The notes: generated by a model not told the origin, from the sequence alone. Counted from the stretch's first letter, positions 1-6,774 are shown. The stretch: 10,304 bases of DNA from Prevotella sp. CAG:1031 (GCA_000431215.1 HF985583.1:3292-13595); one strand, 5' to 3'. Program-made: numbers and translations.

Positions 1-1422
1 AAACTACCCAACGGAAACTATGAGGTCGGTGTCCATATCGCCGACGTCACCCACTATGTGCGCCCCGAGTCGGCTCTCGACCGCGAGGCGCAGAGCCGCG
101 CTACGAGCGTCTATCTCGTTGACCGCGTAGTTCCGATGCTCCCCGAACGTCTTTCCAACGGAATATGCTCTCTGCGTCCCGACGAAGACAAGCTGACTTT
201 CTCGACTATATTCGAGATGGACTCCAAAGCCCGCGTTGTCTCGGCGCGCATAGCCCGCACGGCGATACGCTCGAACCGCCGTTTCACCTATGAAGAGGCG
301 CAGGACATCATCGAGACCGGCAGCGGCGATTATGCCGACGAGGTTCTTACGCTCGACCGCCTTGCCAAGCAGCTGCGCGCGCGCCGCTATGAGAACGGCG
401 CCGTTGAGTTCGACCGTGCTGAGGTGCGCTTCGAGATCGACGGTGACGGCCGTCCGACAAGCGTTTATTTCAAAGAGTCGAAAGACGCCAACAAGCTTAT
501 CGAGGAATTCATGCTGCTGGCCAACCGCACTGTCGCCGAGACAATCGGCAATCCCGGCGGAAAGAAGAAACCCAAGGCCTTTGTCTATCGTGTCCATGAT
601 ATGCCCGATCCGGGCAAACTTGCCGATCTTGCCACTCTGTCGCGCTCGTTCGGCTATAAGGTACGCGAAAGCGGATCGGCCCGCGACGTCAACCGCTCGA
701 TCAACAGGATGCTCGCCGAGGTCAAGGGGCGCGGTGAAGAAAACTATCTGTCGACGCTCGCCATACGCGCTATGGCCAAAGCCATCTATTCGACTGTCAA
801 CATAGGCCACTACGGTCTCGCCTTCGACTATTATACCCACTTCACTTCGCCAATACGCCGCTATCCCGACATGATGGTCCACCGCCTTCTTGAGAAATAT
901 CTCGCGGGTGGGCGTAGTGTCAATGCCGCCAAGCTCGAAGACCAGTGTAAGCATTGCAGCGACATGGAGCAGCTTGCAGCCAATGCCGAGCGTGCCTCAA
1001 TAAAATACAAGCAGGTCGAGTTCATGCAGGAACGTCTCGGTCAGGACTACGACGGAATGATATCGGGCGTTACAGAGTGGGGCCTTTATGTCGAGCTCAC
1101 CGAGAACCTCTGTGAAGGGCTCGTGCCTGTGCGCGATCTTGCCGACGACTATTACGATCTTGACGACAAAAATCATTGCCTGATCGGTCGCCGCAACGGA
1201 ACCCGCTACCGCCTGGGCGATGCGGTGAAAGTGCGTGTGGCCCGCGCCGACCTTGAGAAGAAGCAGCTCGATTTTGTGCTTGTCGACGACTTCGGACAGC
1301 TCAAGCATGAGCGTCAGGAAAAGCCCGCTACCTTTAAGGAAGCGATGGCCACCTCAGGAAAGAGCCGCGGCGACAAGTCGCGCAAAACGCGCAAACGCGA
1401 TAACCGCAGCCGCCGCAGATGA
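1..1422 (+). CDS. rnr: Ribonuclease R, 3' part (start lies outside the window)
   Basis: This is the C-terminal 473 residues of an RNase II/R family 3'-5' exoribonuclease, which degrades structured RNA processively in the cytoplasm. The frame is open from base 1, where it is already inside the catalytic RNB domain: VGVHIADVTHYV holds a conserved metal-binding aspartate, followed by the family stretch SVYLVDRVVPMLPERLSNG. The RNB domain ends around bases 830-885 with the diagnostic YTHFTSPIRRYPDMMVHR. An S1 RNA-binding domain follows (about 1020-1290, containing GVTEWGLYVEL and GLVPVRDL). A strongly basic tail rich in K and R ends the protein, as is common in RNase R. The missing N-terminus would hold the cold-shock domains. 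The stop overlaps the folB start as ATGA, so the two are probably co-transcribed and translationally coupled. RNase II is the alternative, but the basic tail and the strongly RNase R-like motifs favour RNase R. Confidence 0.95.
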   Translation, partial: KLPNGNYEVGVHIADVTHYVRPESALDREAQSRATSVYLVDRVVPMLPERLSNGICSLRPDEDKLTFSTIFEMDSKARVVSARIARTAIRSNRRFTYEEAQDIIETGSGDYADEVLTLDRLAKQLRARRYENGAVEFDRAEVRFEIDGDGRPTSVYFKESKDANKLIEEFMLLANRTVAETIGNPGGKKKPKAFVYRVHDMPDPGKLADLATLSRSFGYKVRESGSARDVNRSINRMLAEVKGRGEENYLSTLAIRAMAKAIYSTVNIGHYGLAFDYYTHFTSPIRRYPDMMVHRLLEKYLAGGRSVNAAKLEDQCKHCSDMEQLAANAERASIKYKQVEFMQERLGQDYDGMISGVTEWGLYVELTENLCEGLVPVRDLADDYYDLDDKNHCLIGRRNGTRYRLGDAVKVRVARADLEKKQLDFVLVDDFGQLKHERQEKPATFKEAMATSGKSRGDKSRKTRKRDNRSRRR

Positions 1423-1772
1423 GCGTCGTTATAACTGTTGACCGCCTGCGGCTTTTCGCGCGCCACGGCGTCATGGAGCAGGAGCGGCGTGTCGGCAACG
1501 AGTTCGAAGTCTCGCTGCGGATTACGTATCCCTCCGTTATCACCCGCGATTCGATCGATGCCACTCTTAACTATGCCGAGGCTGTCGGTGTCGTCAGTGA
1601 AGTCATGGCCGAACCGTCGCAGTTGCTCGAGCATGTCGCATGGCGCATCAGCGAAGCCCTGCGCCGCCGGTTCCCTGCCATAGAAGCCATAGAGACAACG
1701 ATAGTCAAACTCCGCCCCCCGATTGAGGGAGCGGAGCTTGCCGGGGTAGGGGTGACCTACAGCTGGCCCTGA
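1419..1772 (+). CDS. folB: Dihydroneopterin aldolase
   Basis: The 117-residue protein matches the usual length of FolB, which cleaves 7,8-dihydroneopterin to 6-hydroxymethyl-7,8-dihydropterin and glycolaldehyde in folate synthesis. It is a cytosolic enzyme that works as a homo-octamer in characterised members. Visible family motifs are HGVMEQER (residues 16-23, with the pterin-site glutamate near E22), LNYAEAV (50-56, with the conserved tyrosine Y52), LLEHVAWRI (69-77, E71) and VKLRPPI (96-102, with K97 as the catalytic lysine of the family). The ATG is fixed by its ATGA overlap with the stop of rnr. The stop lies only 10 bases from the end of the convergent GntR gene. All key residues are present, so it should be active. 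Confidence 0.95.
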   Translation: MSVVITVDRLRLFARHGVMEQERRVGNEFEVSLRITYPSVITRDSIDATLNYAEAVGVVSEVMAEPSQLLEHVAWRISEALRRRFPAIEAIETTIVKLRPPIEGAELAGVGVTYSWP

Positions 1773-1795
1773 GGCCGGTCGGTCATTTTCGTTCG
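1758..1795. terminator. Possible convergent terminator between folB and the GntR gene
   Basis: folB and the GntR regulator converge with 10 bases between their stops. CTGGCC and GGCCGG around the folB stop can form a short GC-rich stem with a four-base loop, followed by TCATTTTC on the plus side. The stem is short and the T run weak, so this is a tentative call. Confidence 0.25.
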
Positions 1796-2148
1796 AGATA
1801 TTCGCGGTATGCCTGCGAGAGTTCGTCGGGGCCTATTCCCATTGAAGCCAGGCGCCCGAATGTGTCGGCCAGTTCATTGTCGAAGAACTCACGGCGCAGA
1901 TAATTGTCGGCTAGTCCGGCGGCATTGTCGGCCACAAAGAATCCCATTCCGCGCCGTGAATAGATGATTTCGTTGCGCTCGAGAATCTCGTAGGCTTTCA
2001 GAATCGTGTGGAGATTGACGGCCATCTCAACCGACAGCTCGCGCGCCGACGGCAGTTTCTGTCCCTGCTGCCATTCTCCCGCCACGATGCGGCCGAGACA
2101 CCAGTCGACAATCTGTTTGAAAATCGGTTTGTTAACTGAAAACTCCAT
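1783..2148 (-). CDS. GntR-family transcriptional regulator (YtrA type)
   Basis: This is a 121-residue protein with an N-terminal winged helix-turn-helix of the GntR family (about residues 7-75). The family pattern is clear: PIFKQIVDW, then KLPSARELSVEM, then NLHTILKAYEIL in the recognition region, and the wing SRRGMGFFV. The remaining 45 residues form only a short helical tail, with no room for a ligand domain of the FadR or UbiC type. That makes it YtrA-like, the class usually found beside ABC transporters and often regulating them. Here it starts 3 bases after the stop of the permease gene on the same strand and is the last gene of the operon. Autoregulation of the ABC operon is therefore likely (inference). 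The effector cannot be read from the sequence. Confidence 0.9.
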   Translation of the reverse strand: MEFSVNKPIFKQIVDWCLGRIVAGEWQQGQKLPSARELSVEMAVNLHTILKAYEILERNEIIYSRRGMGFFVADNAAGLADNYLRREFFDNELADTFGRLASMGIGPDELSQAYREYLERK

Positions 2149-2151
2149 TGC

Positions 2152-2841
2152 TTAAAGGCGGTATTTCTTCAATAAGCGGCCGATCCAGATAAGTTCAGCC
2201 ACGAAAAGCAGTCCGTTTAGAATGGCCAGATTATAGACGTTGGTGAAGATGTCTTCGAAGAATTGCAGACCGTTGTGGCTGTTGTAGAGCAGAGCGATGC
2301 TCACTCCAAGGGCGATACCGAGACCGAATATGGTTCCGAAAACTGTCAGTATGCTGTTGCGGACAACATGGCGCCGACTGCGTATTACCGTTATCATTAC
2401 AAGCCCTGTCATCAGAATGTTCGACAGTTCATCCACGAAAGCCAGCCCCCAGGTCATCCGGCTGCTGTCGGGAACCATAGTGGTGAAAATCCTGATGCTG
2501 TCGTCGAAGATGCCTATTCCGCACAGATACCATGTCATGTAGATGAGAACCGGAATGACGATGAAGCTGACAAGGAACATTGCCGTGAACCGTGTGGCCG
2601 TTGTTGTCGGCAGCATGGCGTCGACGTCGTAGCGGCCTGTGTCACTTCTGAAAGCCAGAGGCGAAAAGATCATGACCAACATCAGAATTGTCCGCGACCC
2701 GAGGAAAGATAAATGCCAGGGGAGCAGTTTCGACAGTGCCGCGAGTGCTATCCCTGCGCCTGTGATTGCGAAGAGAGTCAGAACGGGACGTCTGTAGTAT
2801 TTGAACAGCATCGAAAGGCTGCGTAGACTCAGTGTGTTCAT
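2152..2841 (-). CDS. ABC transporter permease-like integral membrane protein
   Basis: This is a 229-residue hydrophobic protein with about six predicted membrane helices, near residues 20-38, 50-65, 87-109, 136-153, 163-187 and 205-222. It has no signal peptide and ends in a basic KKYRL tail. I recognise no named permease family by motif. The role is inferred from topology and position: it overlaps the ATPase gene by 4 bases (ATGA) and precedes the GntR gene by 3 bases. This is the standard layout of YtrA/YtrB-like systems, in which a single ATPase pairs with a poorly conserved six-helix partner. Substrate and direction are unknown; export or envelope-stress functions are typical of GntR-linked ABC systems. 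Confidence 0.8.
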   Translation of the reverse strand: MNTLSLRSLSMLFKYYRRPVLTLFAITGAGIALAALSKLLPWHLSFLGSRTILMLVMIFSPLAFRSDTGRYDVDAMLPTTTATRFTAMFLVSFIVIPVLIYMTWYLCGIGIFDDSIRIFTTMVPDSSRMTWGLAFVDELSNILMTGLVMITVIRSRRHVVRNSILTVFGTIFGLGIALGVSIALLYNSHNGLQFFEDIFTNVYNLAILNGLLFVAELIWIGRLLKKYRL

Positions 2842-3689
2842 TTTTCCGCTTTGTTAAGTATTGACATTATTTTTTTGGAGACATCTTTCGACATCAGCGC
2901 CGAATAGAGCAGCGAATAGTTTATGTCGGTCTGCGGTTCGCCGCTGAGGTTCTCGGTGATTGCGTTGACAGTCGCCAGATTCCATTCCGAGAAGATGGCT
3001 CCTTCGGGAATTTCTGTGCCTGACGTGAAGTTCAGCCGGCTCAGAATGTCGAAAGCCGACATCGCAGTGAGCAGATGGCCGCGGTGAAGAATGATCACGC
3101 CGTCGTAGAGTGTCTCGAGGTCGGCGATATTGTGGGTCGACACGATCATCGTCTGTCCGTCGGTGGCCGACTTGCTCATCAGCTTGCGCAGTTTCTTGCG
3201 CGCGTCGATGTCGAGGCCGTTAGTCGGCTCGTCGAGCATCGTGAGCGGGGCACGCAGTGCAAGAGTGTAGGCTGTCTGGGCGCGCTTGCGGTACCCGAGG
3301 CTGAGGCGGTCAATTCTTTCCTTGCCGGTAAGGCCGAACTCTTCGAGGTTGGCCTCGAGAAGTTCACGTGAGAACGTCGGATAATAGGGCGCATGGATAG
3401 AGGCGAACTCATTGATGGTCTGCGCCGGGAAAATCATGTCGTCGGTCAGCAGGAAGAGACGGCTCAGAGTCGACGCCTCGTGGGCCGTTACGTTTTCTCC
3501 GTCGAGAATGACTTGGCCCGAGGTCGGGCGAAGCAGCGACGCGGCAAGACGCATCAGAGTCGTCTTGCCGGCGCCGTTCTCACCCAGCAGAAGCCAGGTG
3601 CCCTCGCCGATACGGCAGCTGACGTCGGTCAGCGCCTCCGCATTCTTGGCTTTCGGGTAGGTATATGTCAAATCTATTAGTTCGAGCAT
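2838..3689 (-). CDS. ABC transporter ATP-binding protein
   Basis: This 283-residue protein is a single ABC ATPase that would energise the permease encoded next to it. Visible motifs are Walker A GENGAGKTT (residues 36-44), a signature of the form LSLGYRKR (129-136, departing from the usual LSGGQ), Walker B LTMLDE (149-154), the D-loop NGLD and the switch histidine in STH (H186). YYPTFSRELLEANLEEFGL between the Q-loop region and the signature is typical of the CcmA/YtrB-like branch. The position where a Q-loop glutamine is expected reads LTDD, so that residue is not obvious. About 80 residues after the core form a C-terminal extension of unknown role. The start is the ATG at 3687-3689, 43 bases after the stop of the small peptide gene. 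The downstream permease overlaps by 4 bases. Confidence 0.92.
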   Translation of the reverse strand: MLELIDLTYTYPKAKNAEALTDVSCRIGEGTWLLLGENGAGKTTLMRLAASLLRPTSGQVILDGENVTAHEASTLSRLFLLTDDMIFPAQTINEFASIHAPYYPTFSRELLEANLEEFGLTGKERIDRLSLGYRKRAQTAYTLALRAPLTMLDEPTNGLDIDARKKLRKLMSKSATDGQTMIVSTHNIADLETLYDGVIILHRGHLLTAMSAFDILSRLNFTSGTEIPEGAIFSEWNLATVNAITENLSGEPQTDINYSLLYSALMSKDVSKKIMSILNKAEK

Positions 3690-3732
3690 AATGGTTATGT
3701 TTTTTTTGGGTTAGTTCTGGATGATGAAGGGG

Positions 3733-3933
3733 TCAGTGTCTGCCCTTTTGAAAAATCGAGACATCGAAGCCGGCTACAGCGAGAGCCGACATCGTTACGA
3801 GCGCAGAGGCAATCACGGCACGGTTTCCTTTGCTGCCGCTCTTAGCCGACGAAGTGGCCGTTGCTGCGAATCCTGTGGCCAGAGCTATCGCCAATACCAC
3901 TGTTAATGCGCGTCTCGATTTTAGGAGCTTCAT
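3733..3933 (-). CDS. Small two-helix membrane or secreted peptide, leading the ABC/GntR operon
   Basis: This is a 66-residue frame with a basic start (MKLLKSRR), a first hydrophobic stretch (residues 9-27, alanine-rich), a polar glycine/serine/lysine linker, a second hydrophobic stretch (about 38-56) and a basic end (FQKGRH). The first segment could be a signal peptide or a membrane anchor. I recognise no family. Support that it is real comes from position: a promoter matching the Bacteroidetes consensus lies 33-65 bases upstream on the same strand. No comparable promoter is visible in the 43-base gap before the ABC ATPase gene. The peptide gene may therefore lead a four-gene transcript. It could be a small membrane subunit or a secreted peptide handled by the transporter (inference). 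A non-coding leader is the main alternative. Confidence 0.55.
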   Translation of the reverse strand: MKLLKSRRALTVVLAIALATGFAATATSSAKSGSKGNRAVIASALVTMSALAVAGFDVSIFQKGRH

Positions 3934-3966
3934 AATGTTTGAGTGTTATAGTGAAGTGGAACACTG

Positions 3967-3998
3967 CAAAGGTGCACACTTTTAAAATTCCCTCCAAA
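3967..3998 (-). promoter_or_regulatory. Bacteroidetes-type promoter for the small peptide/ABC/GntR operon
   Basis: Read on the minus strand, TTTG (3995-3998) is followed after 20 bases by CACCTTTG (3967-3974), one base from the TAnnTTTG consensus for the -7 box. The predicted start lies near 3960, leaving a leader of about 27 bases before the ATG at 3933. Spacing fits the primary sigma factor pattern of Bacteroidetes. A YtrA-type repressor would be expected to bind close by, but no clear operator palindrome is visible. Confidence 0.6.
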
Positions 3999-4117
3999 TA
4001 TTTTGTCAAAAAAATGAATGGAGAAGGCGAAAAACAATCTTATCGACTAATTTTTGAGATGTTTTTCGGGGGCTCGGATGCTTTAAATAAAATTTACCGA
4101 AAAAAATGGCCAAAAAT

Positions 4118-4148
4118 TTTGGTGGTTCAGAAAAGTTCACTACCTTTG
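4118..4148 (+). promoter_or_regulatory. Promoter of the tRNA-Gly/Gly/Leu transcript
   Basis: TTTG (4118-4121), a 19-base spacer and TACCTTTG (4141-4148) match the Bacteroidetes consensus exactly. The first tRNA starts 32 bases downstream. The three tRNAs and the terminator at 4511 are consistent with one transcript. Confidence 0.8.
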
Positions 4149-4179
4149 CAACGCAATTGCGAGAGAGCATTGCTGAAAC

Positions 4180-4252
<73 letters not shown>

Positions 4253-4297
4253 CAGAACATTGAAATATCATTTTTACCGCGCAGCAAAGGACAATAT

Positions 4298-4370
<73 letters not shown>

Positions 4371-4421
4371 CAAATCATTATCGCATTTTCCTCTCAGTCC
4401 GCGTTTCGACGGTAAAAATTC

Positions 4422-4508
4422 GTCCGGGTGGTGAAATTGGTAGACACGCTACTTTGAGGGGGTAGTGGCCGAAAGGCTGTGTGAGTTCGAATCTCATCTC
4501 GGACACCA
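4422..4508 (+). tRNA. tRNA-Leu(GAG), CCA encoded
   Basis: This is a class II tRNA with a long variable arm. The acceptor GTCCGGG (4422-4428) pairs with CTCGGAC (4498-4504), the discriminator is A4505, and CCA is encoded at 4506-4508. The anticodon loop TTGAGGG gives anticodon GAG at 4456-4458, reading CUU/CUC. The variable arm forms GGCC-GAAA-GGCT. The T arm GTGAG/CTCAT encloses TTCGAAT. Unlike its neighbours it encodes its own CCA. Confidence 0.95.
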
Positions 4509-4510
4509 AC

Positions 4511-4546
4511 GAGGGTTGCAGAATTTCTGCGACCCTCATTTTTTTG
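4511..4546 (+). terminator. Intrinsic terminator of the tRNA transcript
   Basis: A 12-bp stem (GAGGGTTGCAGA with TCTGCGACCCTC, one G-T pair) with a three-base loop is followed by ATTTTTTTG. It starts 3 bases after the CCA end of tRNA-Leu. Of the terminators in this window it has the longest T run. Confidence 0.9.
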
Positions 4547-4640
4547 TACCCCCGCGGACTATCAGGGGCGCGACCACCTATTCTGATATGTTGCCCGACT
4601 GCTATGATGTCGCTCTTGCGTTTACCGAATGTTTATAGAA

Positions 4641-4672
4641 AAAGAAAAGAGCATCAGAAAACTGATGCTCTT
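4641..4672 (-). terminator. Intrinsic terminator of tRNA-His
   Basis: Read on the minus strand, AAGAGCATCAG and CTGATGCTCTT form a perfect 11-bp stem with a TTTT loop, followed by TTCTTTTTC. It lies 11 bases past the 3' end of tRNA-His. On the plus strand there is no comparable T run, so it is directional. The stretch between this and the plus-strand terminator (4547-4640) shows no feature. Confidence 0.85.
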
Positions 4673-4682
4673 AATCTGGAGG

Positions 4683-4757
<75 letters not shown>

Positions 4758-4776
4758 ATATTGGCTTTTGACGCTG

Positions 4777-4807
4777 CAAAGGTACGACAAAGTTCTCACC
4801 TGACAAA
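4777..4807 (-). promoter_or_regulatory. Promoter of tRNA-His
   Basis: Read on the minus strand, TTTG (4804-4807), a 19-base spacer and TACCTTTG (4777-4784) match the Bacteroidetes consensus exactly. It has the same architecture as the tRNA-Gly promoter, and the predicted start is a few bases upstream of the mature tRNA 5' end at 4757. Confidence 0.8.
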
Positions 4808-4870
4808 ATCTTTTCGCTATTTTTCTCGAAAATTCTTTCTTGATCATAGCCGAAGAAGTTGTAGACGCGC

Positions 4871-5113
4871 TCACGGTTTTCCGAATACCTCGATTTCGGA
4901 GATGCAGACGTCATTCCATTTATCGCCGGGATAAAAGTCTTCGATGATTAGGTTATAATAATCGTATTGTCCTGTTTTTCGCAATGTAATAGTCTGGGGT
5001 TCTGCGGTGTCGGAAAGCGTTCCCGAATAAAGATTGTCGGCTAAATTCGAGCCTTCGGTGCATCCCATTATCGTTATGTTCTTTACTCGCGCATTAGTTA
5101 TACCTGGACTATA
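4871..5113 (-). pseudogene. 3' remnant of a protein with a discoidin-like/NADase-type glycan-binding C-terminal domain
   Basis: The minus-strand frame is open for about 80 codons from an in-frame stop at 5114-5116 to the stop at 4871-4873. Only internal ATG codons are available (the longest gives 65 residues from 5068). The translation runs from NARVKNITI, through TITLRKTGQYDYYNLIIEDF, to YPGDKWNDVCISEIEVFG at the very end. That closing WNDVCISEIEVFG pattern is typical of the last strands of small discoidin-like glycan-binding domains in Bacteroidetes surface proteins (family resemblance from memory). A signal peptide and most of the domain are missing, so this is best read as the tail of a degraded gene. 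A short genuine gene starting at 5068 is less likely because it would begin mid-domain. Confidence 0.55.
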
Positions 5114-5146
5114 TCAGGACAATATTGGGTAAGAATCAATGACGAC

Positions 5147-5662
5147 TCAGTTAGATGCGCAAGAGCTTGACTCATTTTTATAAGAGACTTTATGATCTGT
5201 TAATTCATTGATGTGATCAATGAATTTCTCGCCAGTTGTCACATAGTCGGGCACTGACAAGCCTAACTTTCGGATTTTAGGAAGTCGAGCTTGTATTTCA
5301 TTGTTCATGGTTTCGGCCTTTGAATAATTATAGGGATCCGAGTATATGGGATAAAGAATATCTACAAGCATAGTGAGAGCAGCTTTTTGAGCTTGCTCTT
5401 TTTCACCAATGGCGACAAGGTATGTCAGTTTTGGATTGGCATGAGTAAGGTGCTGTCGAATTTGTTCAACGTCGGTGGTTAATTTCCACCAGCGTATTAA
5501 TATTACAATAGAGAGGATAATGTAAGCAATCATTACAATTAGAGTAAAGATTGCGAACCCAGACATTTCATTCTCACGGCTCGAATAGCCATAGTCGCCG
5601 TAATAGGCGAATGCGCTGATCGCTGGAATTAAAGCGCAAAGGACAACTGCGAATTTCTTCAT
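5147..5662 (-). CDS. Hypothetical signal-peptide membrane protein
   Basis: This is a 171-residue protein of unknown function. Residues 1-19 look like a signal peptide ending in SAFA, followed by a tyrosine/glycine-rich stretch. Then comes one long membrane segment (about 33-57, ending VILIRWWKL) and a soluble domain of about 110 residues that looks mostly helical (TTDVEQIRQHL, KAALTMLVDILYPIY, ETMNNEIQARLPKI). I recognise no catalytic motif. The ATG at 5660-5662 gives a proper signal peptide and is preferred. Its DNA contains several GATC sites and is less AT-rich than the block to its right, so it seems to belong to the host side of the boundary. It stands alone: its nearest same-strand neighbour is a gene remnant. 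Confidence 0.75.
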   Translation of the reverse strand: MKKFAVVLCALIPAISAFAYYGDYGYSSRENEMSGFAIFTLIVMIAYIILSIVILIRWWKLTTDVEQIRQHLTHANPKLTYLVAIGEKEQAQKAALTMLVDILYPIYSDPYNYSKAETMNNEIQARLPKIRKLGLSVPDYVTTGEKFIDHINELTDHKVSYKNESSSCASN

Positions 5663-5696
5663 TATATAATATCAATATTATGATTTTGAAATGAAA

Positions 5697-5765
5697 GAAG
5701 CAGCTTCTTATCAGTTCTAGGCTGTGCAATAGAACTACAGCAGTAGCTTCAGATAAGACTGATAA
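5697..5765. repeat. Cluster of inverted repeats at the left edge of the AT-rich block
   Basis: Three inverted repeats crowd this 69-base stretch: GAAGC-A-GCTTC (5697-5707), AGTTCTA (5713-5719) with TAGAACT (5730-5736) across a 10-base loop, and TTATCAG (5708-5714) with CTGATAA (5759-5765). The second and third share two bases and would compete as stems. The stretch could be an RNA structure, a protein-binding site or part of a recombination site. The sequence alone does not decide. Confidence 0.35.
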
Positions 5766-5769
5766 AAGA

Positions 5770-5844
5770 ATGATAGAACTTCCGAAGAAGTTAGCAGCGG
5801 AATATGAATATATAGAAGGGAAGTGGGCAAAGGTCAGACCTTAA
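5770..5844 (+). other. Possible small ORF or 3' gene remnant, 24 codons
   Basis: A plus-strand frame starting at ATG 5770 ends at a TAA at 5842-5844 and encodes MIELPKKLAAEYEYIEGKWA plus KVRP. The frame is open further upstream to a stop at 5692-5694, reading ...SDKTDKRM. The composition looks protein-like, rich in charged and aromatic residues. It is followed after 7 bases by a hairpin with a T run. I do not recognise it. It may be the tail of a gene whose 5' part was lost when the neighbouring AT-rich block arrived, or a short peptide gene. Confidence 0.25.
5830..5842. repeat. Perfect 6-bp inverted repeat around a central base
   Basis: AAGGTC and GACCTT flank the central A5836, giving a 13-base palindrome that overlaps the stop of the small plus-strand frame. 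It sits just outside the last gene of the element operon. Serine integrase sites are imperfect palindromes around a short core, so it is a candidate for the left attachment site, but no convincing matching repeat was found at the right end. Confidence 0.3.
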
Positions 5845-5851
5845 AGAACAG

Positions 5852-5886
5852 AAGCCAGTCTATTCAGTTAGGCTGGCTTTCTTTTT
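5852..5886 (+). terminator. Hairpin terminator, possibly bidirectional, at the end of the cargo operon
   Basis: AAGCCAG (5852-5858) and CTGGCTT (5873-5879) form a 7-bp stem with a 14-base loop. On the plus strand it is followed by TCTTTTTC. On the minus strand the stem overlaps the last codons of the zinc-ribbon gene and is followed by TTCTTT, so it may also end the cargo operon. Confidence 0.5.
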
Positions 5887-6268
5887 CAGGGTTTTCATCA
5901 TCAGCCTTCTTTTTCTTCCAAATATCTAATAATATATCAGACATTCCTAAAGAAGGAAATTCAGCGTTAAACATAGCTATAAATGGTGCCATAACAAAGC
6001 CTATTATAGTGTAAATAATTATCATTCCTAATATTACAAATATTGAATGAATAACTTTCCATAAAAACACAGCAGCCTTTTTTACATAAGAAACAATATC
6101 TGACCACTTAAAGCTACTTTTTATTTTTGAACAAAAGCACCCTATTTTGTCAGGAAAAGATTCTGCTTTTTGATTGGTATTGAATCCCTCACCACTGATA
6201 TTACTTCCACAGTGCTGACAAAATATAGAATCATCTGCTATAGGTTTTCCGCAATATCTACAAAACAT
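5864..6268 (-). CDS. Zinc-ribbon membrane protein, last gene of the element operon
   Basis: This is a 134-residue protein starting at ATG 6266-6268, two bases after the stop of the lipoprotein gene. A TTG start nine bases earlier would overlap that stop, but the ATG places the zinc ribbon right at the N-terminus, as usual for this class. CRYC (C3, C6) and CQHC (C17, C20) form a four-cysteine zinc ribbon of the double-zinc-ribbon kind. A polar linker and a second CFC (C44, C46) follow. Then comes a strongly hydrophobic region (about 65-100, probably one long or two short helices) and a charged acidic/basic tail. The ribbon is expected in the cytoplasm, tethering a partner to the membrane (inference). 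No enzyme motif is visible. Confidence 0.8.
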   Translation of the reverse strand: MFCRYCGKPIADDSIFCQHCGSNISGEGFNTNQKAESFPDKIGCFCSKIKSSFKWSDIVSYVKKAAVFLWKVIHSIFVILGMIIIYTIIGFVMAPFIAMFNAEFPSLGMSDILLDIWKKKKADDENPEKESQPN

Positions 6269-6270
6269 AT

Positions 6271-6774
6271 TTACCAAGCTACGTTAAGAAACTTCTTTTT
6301 TACTAACCAGTAGTCAATCTTCTTAACTTTAAGGTTATCTAGATACACTACATAATATAACATATCACCCTGAAACAGCCTTAGTTTCTCTGATTTTGCA
6401 GTAATATCATATTCACTTAATGGCACTTTCAGAATATTTTCTATATTCATCGGTTTGTTTTCAAAGGGAATAAATTCTATCATTCCTATATCTTCCCTTT
6501 TACTACCTCCCCAGTGGCATATAATTTTACCATTATCAAAGTAATAAATAGGGCTATGCTCTTTATCTTCTCCTTCCCCTTCATCTAGATATTCATTAGG
6601 TTCACCAATTCTTTCACATAACTGGTCAAAGGTAATATCAGGTTCTGCACCTCTAAACATTGAATCAATAAATATCTGGGAAATATCATCTACTACTATC
6701 TTTTCCCCTTTGTTGCAGGAACAAAGCAGTAGCGGAATAAGGAAGATATATATAACTTTAATTATATTATTCAT
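6271..6774 (-). CDS. Lipoprotein of unknown function
   Basis: This is a 167-residue protein with a lipoprotein signal: a short hydrophobic stretch (residues 7-19) ends in LLLCSC, with C20 as the likely lipidated cysteine. The mature part (ITFDQLCERIGEPNEYLDEGEG, YYFDNGKIICHW, IGMIEFIPF) reads as a small alpha/beta domain. The segment DQLCERIGEP is reminiscent of the helix-turn of SmpA/BLIP-like envelope domains, but I would not assign the family on that. It starts with an ATGA overlap with the preceding 259-residue gene and is followed after 2 bases by the zinc-ribbon gene, so it belongs to the same translational unit. The product should sit in the envelope, which ties the system to the cell surface or periplasm. 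Confidence 0.8.
   Translation of the reverse strand: MNNIIKVIYIFLIPLLLCSCNKGEKIVVDDISQIFIDSMFRGAEPDITFDQLCERIGEPNEYLDEGEGEDKEHSPIYYFDNGKIICHWGGSKREDIGMIEFIPFENKPMNIENILKVPLSEYDITAKSEKLRLFQGDMLYYVVYLDNLKVKKIDYWLVKKKFLNVAW

Noticed and set aside
4..954. Long 316-codon minus-strand frame opposite RNase R
   Set aside because: It is antisense to a clearly recognised RNase R sequence. Long shadow frames are common in GC-rich genes, and the translation shows no family pattern.
2263..2712. Plus-strand 149-codon frame opposite the permease gene
   Set aside because: The minus-strand frame gives a coherent six-helix protein within a tight operon. The plus-strand translation is a polar, histidine- and cysteine-rich shadow.
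5823..6014. Plus-strand 63-codon frame rich in Phe and Ser
   Set aside because: It is antisense to the zinc-ribbon membrane protein and reflects its AT-rich, Lys-rich codons.
6269..6277. TTG start for the zinc-ribbon gene, adding three residues
   Set aside because: The ATG at 6268 places the first CxxC directly at the N-terminus, as in related zinc-ribbon proteins, and avoids relying on a rare start.
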